From: Deltaproteobacteria bacterium
Lineage (GTDB): Bacteria > Myxococcota_A > Polyangia > JAAYKL01
NCBI GenBank assembly: GCA_016936575.1
Contig: JAFGXQ010000041.1
Coordinates: forward strand, 1-45,044
Direction: 5' to 3'
DNA length: 45,044 nucleotides
Position 1 is the first letter of the stretch, and each line of letters starts with the position of its first letter. The position numbers and the translations under genes are program-made. Positions 26,386 to 33,657 of this stretch are shown here, one piece after another. The notes under the pieces were generated by a model that made no database searches, was not told the origin of the DNA, and was given only the letters and a program-made list of their open reading frames with translations.

Positions 26386-27447
26386 ATGAGCTCACGTACC
26401 GCCAGCCAAAAAATACTTCAAAGCTTTCACGCCCGAGATTCCCTCTGGGAGGCGTTTTGCGCTGAAGCGGAAAAAATGGATTGCTCCGTTGATTATCTGG
26501 TTAATGAAGCGATGCGCGCATATGCGGAATCACACAGTTTTCTTCAACCCTCTGCCGCGAAGGCGAAAAATACCGCGCCGAAAATCACCGAGGAATTCGA
26601 AGTCGATGACTTGTTGGATTCTGACGACTTGCTGGATTCTGATATTTTGAAAGAAAATACCTCTGAAGATTTGCCCACAATTGAGATGGACGACGACGAC
26701 GATCTCGCAGCGCTGGGCGATGACGACGATGATGACGATGATCTCTCGGGACTCGATCTGGATGACGAGGGCGGCAAACCGCCTGTACCGTCTGAAACCG
26801 CCCCAACGTTGGCGAATCCGTCCGGTTCGAAAATGAAACCGATGCGCCCTGCAGCGTCGGCATCCGCGCCACCGCCGCCGCCGCCGCGGGTTTCATCTGC
26901 GCCGCCGCCACCGCCGGTTCGTTCATCGGCACCGCCGCCGGTTCGGGCGTCGGCACCACCACCGCCGACACCTGCTGCACCGGCCCCCAGAGCGCCGACC
27001 CCTGCGGCACCGAGAGTCACACCAGCACCGCCACGCACGATGGCGCCTCCCGGTCCGCCGCGTGCGGTTCGTTCTCCGGCATCTCAAACCGGTTCGGGCG
27101 TCGCAGCGCCGCCTTCCACGCCGGGTTCAGTTTCTGTGGCAGGCCCCATCGCGACGCCGGACAGACCGTTGCTGACCATGATTTATCAGGGACGAAAAAT
27201 TCGCGTTCAAAAAGATCAGTTTATCATTGGAAGGGGTTCAAAAAGTGCCGATCTTCCAATTAAAGACCCCAATGTATCCAGAAAACACGCCGCGATCATT
27301 TTTCACAACGGTGCGTACTATATCAAGGATCTCGGTAGCACCAACGGGGTTGAATACTCCGGTCAACTCGTGGACTCCAAGCGAATCGATGAGGGCGATG
27401 CCTTCTCTATTTGCGGACATCCGTTTCACTTCACTTACGCCGGATGA
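26386..27447 (+). CDS. FHA-domain protein with acidic and Pro-rich linkers
   Basis: This 353-residue protein has four parts. Residues ~10-50 are a helical segment (HARDSLWEAFCAEAEKMDCS) resembling a ribbon-helix-helix or short oligomerisation unit. Residues ~75-130 are very acidic, with runs of Asp. Residues ~150-255 are an Ala/Pro/Arg linker with several PPPPP blocks. The C-terminal ~90 residues are a forkhead-associated domain with IIGRGSKSADLPI, VSRKHAAI and DLGSTNGV, the motifs that bind phosphothreonine. No kinase is nearby. The stop overlaps the start of the glycosylase gene (ATGA), so the two are translated together. Confidence 0.85.
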   Translation: MSSRTASQKILQSFHARDSLWEAFCAEAEKMDCSVDYLVNEAMRAYAESHSFLQPSAAKAKNTAPKITEEFEVDDLLDSDDLLDSDILKENTSEDLPTIEMDDDDDLAALGDDDDDDDDLSGLDLDDEGGKPPVPSETAPTLANPSGSKMKPMRPAASASAPPPPPPRVSSAPPPPPVRSSAPPPVRASAPPPPTPAAPAPRAPTPAAPRVTPAPPRTMAPPGPPRAVRSPASQTGSGVAAPPSTPGSVSVAGPIATPDRPLLTMIYQGRKIRVQKDQFIIGRGSKSADLPIKDPNVSRKHAAIIFHNGAYYIKDLGSTNGVEYSGQLVDSKRIDEGDAFSICGHPFHFTYAG

Positions 27448-28211
27448 GCCGGGAAGATTCCATTGCAGCTTTAGCGGACGCCCTTCGTGCGCGCATCGAC
27501 TGGGAACGGGAGTTGGGTGCGGAAGGATATGAAGCCACACCACCGAATCGCTCCCTCCCCGAATCTGCACGGCCTGAATCACCGGGAAGGGAATCCGCCG
27601 GGGAAGTTCTGAAACCGGCGCCCACGTCTTCGGTCGTTGCTCCGACCACCGACAAGTCGAAAGCCCATGCATTGTCCGAACTGAAGTTCCAGTTGGAAAA
27701 CTGCACCCAATGCGCGCTTCATCAAAAACGAAACCGCATTGTATTCAGCGACGGCACAATGAATGCACGCCTCGCATTCGTCGGCGAGTTCCCTACAACC
27801 GAAGAAGATATGATCTCGCTGCCGTTTATCGGTGCGCGCGGCCACCTGCTCAATAAAATCATTCTGGCAATCGAGGAACGCCGCGAAACGTGCTACCTGT
27901 GCCATGTGGTGAAATGCGCTCCGGGACAAAACGCACTCCCGTCTCAATCACAAGTCCGTACGTGCGGTGCTCACCTTTGGCAACAGCTCCGATTGGTCAG
28001 CCCCAAAGTAGTGGTTGCGCTCGGACAAACCGCCGCGTCGTTCCTGCTTGAAACAGATACCCCCATCGATACCCTGCGCGGCACAGCCGTTGAAAAAAAC
28101 GGGTTGCAAATCATGCCCACGTTCTCATTGGAGCACATGCTGAACACCCCCGCGTCCAAACGCGAAGTATGGGAAGACATGAAAAAGGCGAAAGCAATGC
28201 TGCAGCAGTAA
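27444..28211 (+). CDS. Family-4-type uracil-DNA glycosylase homologue lacking the HP motif
   Basis: This 255-residue protein has ~80 unstructured N-terminal residues, then a family-4 UDG fold. Four Cys fit the 4Fe-4S cluster (Cys87 and Cys90 in CTQC, Cys158 in VVKC, Cys174 in RTCGAHL). The first catalytic motif, usually GEAPGxxED, is GEFPTTEED (114-122). The C-terminal motif, usually TYHPxxLLRNP, reads TFSLEHMLNTP (226-236), so the His-Pro pair is replaced by Ser-Leu, while the following KREVWEDMKKA is well kept. The enzyme normally removes uracil from DNA. Here activity may be changed or lost. The start at 27444 overlaps the FHA stop by 4 bp. Confidence 0.82.
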   Translation: MSREDSIAALADALRARIDWERELGAEGYEATPPNRSLPESARPESPGRESAGEVLKPAPTSSVVAPTTDKSKAHALSELKFQLENCTQCALHQKRNRIVFSDGTMNARLAFVGEFPTTEEDMISLPFIGARGHLLNKIILAIEERRETCYLCHVVKCAPGQNALPSQSQVRTCGAHLWQQLRLVSPKVVVALGQTAASFLLETDTPIDTLRGTAVEKNGLQIMPTFSLEHMLNTPASKREVWEDMKKAKAMLQQ

Positions 28212-28260
28212 TGCCGTAGCGGAATGACTCGCCGAATTTTATTGCGCAAACCGGCTATTA

Positions 28261-28289
28261 TTTGGAAATTTAGCAAAAAGGGTTACAAT
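28261..28289 (+). promoter_or_regulatory. Possible promoter giving a leaderless mRNA
   Basis: TACAAT (28284-28289) ends 7 nt before the GTG at 28297; TTTGGA lies 17 bp upstream of it. There is no ribosome site. The spacing to the start codon is the same as at the oppD-type gene. Confidence 0.35.
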
Positions 28290-28296
28290 AACGGGC

Positions 28297-28767
28297 GTGG
28301 AAACAAGAGATGCAAAAAAATACAATCTAGGTGATGTCACCATCTATATCTGCCCGGCCTGCGGTGTCGTCAATCCGGCAGGCCCCTCAGACGGCTGCCC
28401 GCACCTTCAAGTGGTGAAATTCAATGGTGTCGACGAGTCTTTGGAAGAGCTGGTTATGGACGTGGCGACAGCCAGAAGAAAATACGGTGAGCTGGCAGCA
28501 ACCCTCAAGCGGGTGGTCATGGCCCGGGTTCAGGAAGGCAGCGCCTCTGTGGAAACCCCGAGACGAGTGTCTGCGGGCGAAATTGACAAGTTGTATTCCG
28601 AAGCCGGCAACCGCACTTTCGAGCTGACGCATCCGGAAGAAAAATCCGCGAAAAACAAAATATCTTCGAAAAAATCCAAAGGCAGAAAAAAGCCCCTATC
28701 AGGCGGCCCCCTCGATGCCCGGCAGCTGGACCTGCTGGCGTACTCCCCATCCAAAGGAAACGCGTAG
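28297..28767 (+). CDS. Zn-ribbon protein of unknown function
   Basis: This 156-residue protein starts at GTG 28297. Near its N-terminus ICPACGVVNPAGPSDGCPH supplies Cys-x2-Cys, a third Cys and a His, enough for a small zinc ribbon. The middle (EELVMDVATARRKYGELA) is helical, and the last ~50 residues are Lys/Ser-rich, including KSAKNKISSKKSKGRKK, which could bind nucleic acid. No family is recognised. It follows the glycosylase gene by 85 bp and is convergent with the PilZ gene (2 bp between stops). Confidence 0.75.
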   Translation: METRDAKKYNLGDVTIYICPACGVVNPAGPSDGCPHLQVVKFNGVDESLEELVMDVATARRKYGELAATLKRVVMARVQEGSASVETPRRVSAGEIDKLYSEAGNRTFELTHPEEKSAKNKISSKKSKGRKKPLSGGPLDARQLDLLAYSPSKGNA

Positions 28768-28769
28768 CG

Positions 28770-29081
28770 TTATTTCCTTACAAGCAGTTTTTCGATAAGC
28801 TTCTTGCTAAAGCTGGGCAATTCCGTAAACACCACCCCCATGCCCTGCGGATCCGCTTCCACGCGAACCACCTCACCGACACCTTCCACAGTTTCAATAT
28901 CGTCTGTGATCACCGTAAACTTCAAATTCACCCGGGTACCCACATCTAATGGGCTCTTGGAACGGATAAACACACCGCTGCGCGAAATGTTCGTGACATA
29001 TTCGTTGATAAATGCATCGTAACTTTCGAACTCTTTATTTATAGTTACTCGTTCTTCCTGCCGTTTAGACTGCTGGACCAT
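28770..29081 (-). CDS. PilZ-domain protein
   Basis: This 103-residue single-domain protein has the PilZ layout: an Arg-rich entry (KRQEERVTI), then YVTNISRSGVFIRSKSPLDVGTRVNLKFTV and GVVFTELP. PilZ domains bind cyclic-di-GMP through RxxxR and (D/N)xSxxG; here the second motif is NISRSG and the first is likely within KRQEER. The ATG at 29081 follows GGAGG; the longer frame from 29120 overlaps the RNase G gene. Placed 16 bp after the RNase G stop, it is probably its cotranscribed partner. Confidence 0.88.
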   Translation of the reverse strand: MVQQSKRQEERVTINKEFESYDAFINEYVTNISRSGVFIRSKSPLDVGTRVNLKFTVITDDIETVEGVGEVVRVEADPQGMGVVFTELPSFSKKLIEKLLVRK

Positions 29082-29097
29082 ATTCACCTCCAGAAGT

Positions 29098-30564
29098 TCA
29101 TGGTTTCCGGGAATACACATGATAACTTTCCATGTGACCGTTTTTGTCCTCGGTAATCTTTATTTTCTTTCCGATTCGCTTCGACAATTCCTTTACCGAC
29201 CGTTGTGCCGGTCCTCTCAACTCTGATGCAACCCCCGGGTGCACCACCGCTTCCAGTGACCCCACTGCGGAATCATCGGCTCGTCGCTGAATTTCCCGAA
29301 GCACCTCACTGGCAATGGTCACTTTAGACAGAATACTACCGGTTCCATCACAGTAGGGACAGGGCTCGTGCAGCATTCGTCCCAGACTCTCAGAGGTGCG
29401 CTCCCGGGTCATTTCTATCAGACCGAACCGGCTGATGTCATTCACCGATGTTTTGGCCCGGTCGCCCTTCAGAATTTCTTTCAACCGATTCGTCACCTTC
29501 TGCCGATTTGAAGACTTGTCCATATCAATCAAATCCAGCACAATCAACCCACCAATATTGCGAAACCGCACCTGGTACGCAATCTCCTCCACCGCCTCCA
29601 GATTGGTCTGAAATATCGTCTCCTCCTGGTCTTTCGACCCTTTTCCCACAAACTTCCCGGTATTCACATCCACCGCGGTCAGCGCCTCCCCCTGATCAAT
29701 CACCAGCGACCCGCCGGACGGCAGCTCCACAACACGCTCCAGTGCACGCTTGATTTCAGACTCAATACCGAACGCATCGAAAATCGGCTCATCCTCGGAA
29801 TACAACGCCACTGCATCCAACCGCCTGGGAATCAGCCGATCAATGAATCCGCGCAGCTCATCATACACATCGCTGCTGTCCACAATAATCTGGGCAATCG
29901 AATCGTTGAACTTGTCGCGAACCACTTTCAGGGGCAACGAAAGCTCTTCATACAACAGACAGGGTTTGCGCTTCTGGTGATGCTTTTTAATAATATCCTG
30001 CCAGGTCTCCACCAGATAATTCACATCCGCCTCAAGCGCGTCGGGACTTGCCCCCATGGCAGCGGTACGGGCAATCATCGCACCTTCCGACGTTTTCAGC
30101 CGGGACATCACTTTCTGCAACCGGGACCGTTCTTTCTCGTCTTCGATTTTGCGACTGATCCCCCCCTTCTTAGACAGGGGCATGTACACCAGGTGACGTC
30201 CGGCAAGTGACACATCTGAAGTGATGCGACATCCTTTGGTGCCAATCATGTCTTTGGACACCTGCACCGGCAGATACTGTCCTTCTTTGAGAAAATCTTT
30301 TATCGATGCATTTTTCTTTACTGCGTCTTTTTCAGGCACCACATCTGATGCATGTAAAAAGGCATGCTTTTCCAGACCGATATCCACAAATGCCGCCTGC
30401 ATTCCCGGCAACACCCGCGTTACCCGCCCGCGATAAATATTTCCCACCGCGCGCTTCTGCTGGATTCGCTCCACCAGCAATTCCGCAATCATTCCATTTT
30501 CGATAATCGCCACCCGGGTTTCCTGCAAATCCACGTTAATGGCGATGATGTTTTCCTTCGACAT
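29098..30564 (-). CDS. rng: Ribonuclease G (RNase E/G family)
   Basis: This 488-residue endoribonuclease cuts single-stranded A/U-rich RNA in rRNA maturation and mRNA decay. It has an N-terminal S1 RNA-binding domain (NIYRGRVTRVLPGMQAAFVD, LEKHAFLHASDV), the catalytic metal-binding segment LIVLDLIDMDKSSN, and the Zn-link CPYCDGTGSI. It lacks the long RNase E scaffold tail, so rng rather than rne fits. The ATG at 30564 follows AAGGAT. It is followed by the PilZ gene on the same strand. Confidence 0.95.
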   Translation of the reverse strand: MSKENIIAINVDLQETRVAIIENGMIAELLVERIQQKRAVGNIYRGRVTRVLPGMQAAFVDIGLEKHAFLHASDVVPEKDAVKKNASIKDFLKEGQYLPVQVSKDMIGTKGCRITSDVSLAGRHLVYMPLSKKGGISRKIEDEKERSRLQKVMSRLKTSEGAMIARTAAMGASPDALEADVNYLVETWQDIIKKHHQKRKPCLLYEELSLPLKVVRDKFNDSIAQIIVDSSDVYDELRGFIDRLIPRRLDAVALYSEDEPIFDAFGIESEIKRALERVVELPSGGSLVIDQGEALTAVDVNTGKFVGKGSKDQEETIFQTNLEAVEEIAYQVRFRNIGGLIVLDLIDMDKSSNRQKVTNRLKEILKGDRAKTSVNDISRFGLIEMTRERTSESLGRMLHEPCPYCDGTGSILSKVTIASEVLREIQRRADDSAVGSLEAVVHPGVASELRGPAQRSVKELSKRIGKKIKITEDKNGHMESYHVYSRKP

Positions 30565-30654
30565 TCACAAATCCTTGTCAAACACGATAACTGAACAAAT
30601 GTACATTCAACCCCCGCAGCGGGCAACCTCTTTTACCACTTATTCAAGCGCATT

Positions 30655-31380
30655 TCACGGGCGAACAACAATCACATTGTCGGGGGGGGTCAATCGGAAG
30701 GTCTTTTTAGCGAACCCACCGACCAGCGTAATATCCGAAAAAGTCAGTCGAACCATATTACCGGCCCTGTCCAGCACAATGATTCGGCGAATGACCGGAC
30801 ATTCCCCCACGGTTACCACAATCTGCTTCACCAGGGAGGTATCGAATTTCGGCGTTAGTGACAACACCGACAACCCATTGCTATCGATAGGCGCCAGCTC
30901 TCTAACCAAATACTGTGTTTCAAGCGCTGACACCTTCGGCCCCACCAGCTGAATAAAACTTGAAAACAGCAGGTCGGCATTCGGAAATCGCTCCACCACT
31001 ATCTGATTTTTTTTGTCGTATGCCCGAATTTTTTTTCCGTCAAACACTATCTGCTTTTCATCCGGCGCCTCATAAGCCATCGCCAGCAGCCCGGTGGCAG
31101 ACACCGAAATCGTTCCGGTCAGCGCCTCGCTGCGCGCTCCCAGACGCGAAATATTCTCGTGGGTGAACCGCGCGGTGAACCCCCCTTTTTTATCGTAGCA
31201 CGCGGCCGACCGGGTCAACCACCCCTCCCCCTTCGACGGTTCGAATGCACCGAACGGTTCTGGGTCGGTATCGGTTTCTGGTTTTTCAGCCGCATCTGCG
31301 ACACCCTGAGAAGCCGCATCCACACCCAACACCGCGAGCACCCACCCGAACAACAGGACACGTTTGTACAAAACACGCAT
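30655..31380 (-). CDS. LolA-like outer-membrane lipoprotein carrier protein
   Basis: A protein of ~241 residues with a signal peptide (VLLFGWVLAVLGVDAASQGV) and a LolA-like fold: GFTARFTHENIS near the start of the mature part, then LLAMAYEAPDEKQIVFDGKKIRAYDKKNQIVV, which matches the LolA strand pattern in which the lipoprotein passes through the periplasm. C-terminal strands follow (IIVLDRAGNMVRLTFSDI). LolA ferries lipoproteins from LolCDE to LolB. Start is uncertain: 31380 puts the signal peptide first; 31392 is also possible. It is upstream of rng on the same strand with a 90-bp gap. Confidence 0.75.
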   Translation of the reverse strand: MRVLYKRVLLFGWVLAVLGVDAASQGVADAAEKPETDTDPEPFGAFEPSKGEGWLTRSAACYDKKGGFTARFTHENISRLGARSEALTGTISVSATGLLAMAYEAPDEKQIVFDGKKIRAYDKKNQIVVERFPNADLLFSSFIQLVGPKVSALETQYLVRELAPIDSNGLSVLSLTPKFDTSLVKQIVVTVGECPVIRRIIVLDRAGNMVRLTFSDITLVGGFAKKTFRLTPPDNVIVVRP

Positions 31381-31639
31381 GCGACACGGCATCCCTACAG
31401 ATGCATTCTGTTCCCGAGTGACTTTTCGCTGTTTATGATTATCTCTATATCCGAAACGCACAATGCCTCCTGGATGGCCCAGCAAAACACATTAAACGCA
31501 CGCAATCAAGGGGGCAAATGGGCTAGTTGGAAATGACATGGCATTCCAATGGCTTTCCAAAGGCTTTAGATGCGCAAGGGTCGATTATCTGCTACAAAAA
31601 TAAATATCTGTTTTACTAAACTGAAAAGAAAGCACCTGT

Positions 31640-32587
31640 ATGTCGGTACAACAAGTCACTCAAAAACTAATCGATTCCATCCAAACCCGCTTTTGGGGAA
31701 ACACCCACGCCGTTGAGCTGGCGGTATGCTGCTTTCTCAGCGACGGGCACCTGCTCATTGAAGATGTTCCCGGAGTAGGAAAAACCACGCTGGCCAAAGC
31801 CATGGCCGAGGCGTTCAGGGGCGTCTTCAACCGAATCCAGTTCACATCCGACCTGCTTCCGGCAGACATCATCGGTATCTCGATATGGAACGATCTAAAA
31901 AAACAGTTTGATTTTCAAAAAGGCCCCATCTTCGCCAATATCGTTCTTGCCGATGAAATCAATCGCGCCTCCCCCAAGACCCAATCCGCCCTGCTTGAGG
32001 CGATGAGCGAAAAACAAATATCCCAGGAGGGAGTCTCTCATCCGCTGGTTTCCCCGTTCATGGTTATCGCCACGCAAAATGTGGAGGACAGCTACGGCAC
32101 CTATCCGCTGCCCGAGAGTCAACTCGATCGTTTCACCATGCGTATCGGCCTCGGATACACCTCCGCCGCCGTCGAAAAAGAAATTATCAGAAGCAGCACA
32201 CCCCTTGCCGATAAAGCGAACGCCGAAAGCGTACACGCAATGTCCCTCAAAGACCTGGAGCCCGCAATCGAAAGTATCCAGCACACCCGTGTAGAAGATT
32301 CCGTTCTCAACTATATTATGGAAATCGTTGAGCGGACGCGTCAGGCTCCCGGGGTATCCATCGGTGTCAGCCCCCGCGGCGGTATCGCATTGTTCAAATG
32401 CGCAAAGGTATATGCAAACCTGCGCGGACGGGACTTTGTTCTGCCCGATGACATCCAGGCACTGGCCGTTCCGATTCTCGCGCACCGATTGGTGTTTCAC
32501 GACGAAACAGGGCTGGACATCACATCAGCGAAACAGGCGGAAACCACCATCCAGAAAATCATTCGCACGGTTGAGGCACCTGTATAA
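31640..32587 (+). CDS. MoxR-family AAA+ ATPase
   Basis: This 315-residue ATPase has Walker A in EDVPGVGKTTLAKAMA, Walker B in IVLADEINRASPKTQSALLEAM, and the sensor segment VIATQNVEDSYGTYPLPESQLDRF, which is diagnostic for MoxR. MoxR proteins act as chaperone-like ATPases. It leads a three-gene operon with a DUF58 and a transglutaminase protein, separated by 2 bp from the former; this trio is very common in bacteria and is linked to envelope assembly or stress. The specific client is not known. Confidence 0.93.
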   Translation: MSVQQVTQKLIDSIQTRFWGNTHAVELAVCCFLSDGHLLIEDVPGVGKTTLAKAMAEAFRGVFNRIQFTSDLLPADIIGISIWNDLKKQFDFQKGPIFANIVLADEINRASPKTQSALLEAMSEKQISQEGVSHPLVSPFMVIATQNVEDSYGTYPLPESQLDRFTMRIGLGYTSAAVEKEIIRSSTPLADKANAESVHAMSLKDLEPAIESIQHTRVEDSVLNYIMEIVERTRQAPGVSIGVSPRGGIALFKCAKVYANLRGRDFVLPDDIQALAVPILAHRLVFHDETGLDITSAKQAETTIQKIIRTVEAPV

Positions 32588-32589
32588 CC

Positions 32590-33657
32590 ATGAAGCCCCA
32601 TGTGCCAGCCGCCGCTCCCCCGAAGTTGCTGCGTTCGACGCTTCCGGTACGCGTTACCCGAGAAGGTAAACTGTTCCTGTTGCTGGCGGCCGGCGTTGGA
32701 TTCGCTGCAGTCAATACGGGCAACAATCTGCTGTACCTGGTTCTGGCATTACAAATCAGCCTGGTCGCGCTGCAGCTGCTGCTCGGCGAGTTCAACGTCA
32801 GAAACATTCAGGTCACCCGAGATGCGCCCAAGCGAGCCGCGGCGGAACAAATCTTTCCGGTGACCCTCCAGGTGACCAACCTCAATCGCTACTTTCCCAT
32901 ATTCAGTGTGCAATTGCGCGATATTATCAATAATCAGCCTTTTAAGCGCAGCGGCTATTTCTTAAAAACCGATGCCGGTGAAACGCGCACCATCGCTTAT
33001 CGGGGAGAGTTCCCGACCCGTGGGGCGCAGCACTTCACCCACATAAAAGTGAGCTCTGAATTTCCGTTCGGACTCACCCGACGAACCAAATGGCTTGCCC
33101 TGCCCCACCAGATGATCATTTGGCCGGCACACATTCCCGTTCGGATTCCACCGGCTTTCCGTCACCCCGGTTGGCGCCGGCAGTCGGTTTCCCAAAAAGG
33201 AGTGGGCGATGAATACTGGCAATTACGCGCGTTTCATGAAGGCGACGACATAAAAAGAATTTCATGGAAAACCAGCGCGAAAATGAACCAGTTGATGGTC
33301 ATCGACACCCAGTCTCAAACCGATCGGCAACTCGATGTATCATTGCTGTTCCCCGAGAACGAAACGTCTCGTTCGGAAGATACGGAACGGTTGATTCAAA
33401 TCGCAGCCGGTATCCTGCAGGCGCTGTATCAACAGGGCGTTACCACCCGATTGTACACACCGACCGCACGCGGAATTCCCGGGCCTCCCCAGTCCCACTG
33501 GGCCCAGCTGGACCACCTGGCGGTGCTCGACATCCGGTCGGCTGCCCGTGTTCCCGCGCACCGCCATCCGGCACATGCGCTGCGCATTCACACTTCCATG
33601 GCACAACCTACCGGCCGGTCATCCGACGCGTCACCCACCCGGGAGCGCTCCGCATGA
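32590..33657 (+). CDS. DUF58-domain membrane protein
   Basis: This 355-residue protein has two membrane helices near residues 30-65 (LFLLLAAGVGFAAVN, LYLVLALQISLVALQ) and the DUF58 core GVGDEYWQLRAFHEGDDIKRISWKTSAKMNQLMV, a vWA-like fold. Genes of this type sit between MoxR and transglutaminase genes. The last ~40 residues are Pro/Arg/His-rich and look poorly ordered. The stop overlaps the transglutaminase start by 4 bp. Confidence 0.88.
   Translation: MKPHVPAAAPPKLLRSTLPVRVTREGKLFLLLAAGVGFAAVNTGNNLLYLVLALQISLVALQLLLGEFNVRNIQVTRDAPKRAAAEQIFPVTLQVTNLNRYFPIFSVQLRDIINNQPFKRSGYFLKTDAGETRTIAYRGEFPTRGAQHFTHIKVSSEFPFGLTRRTKWLALPHQMIIWPAHIPVRIPPAFRHPGWRRQSVSQKGVGDEYWQLRAFHEGDDIKRISWKTSAKMNQLMVIDTQSQTDRQLDVSLLFPENETSRSEDTERLIQIAAGILQALYQQGVTTRLYTPTARGIPGPPQSHWAQLDHLAVLDIRSAARVPAHRHPAHALRIHTSMAQPTGRSSDASPTRERSA

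Noticed and set aside
26544-27038. Gly/Ser-rich open frame antisense to the FHA gene
   Set aside because: It is the reverse of the Asp- and Pro-rich linkers; the low-complexity composition explains it.
33264-33653. Upstream extension of the transglutaminase frame
   Set aside because: It reads the DUF58 gene in the wrong frame; the ATGA overlap at 33654 gives the true start.
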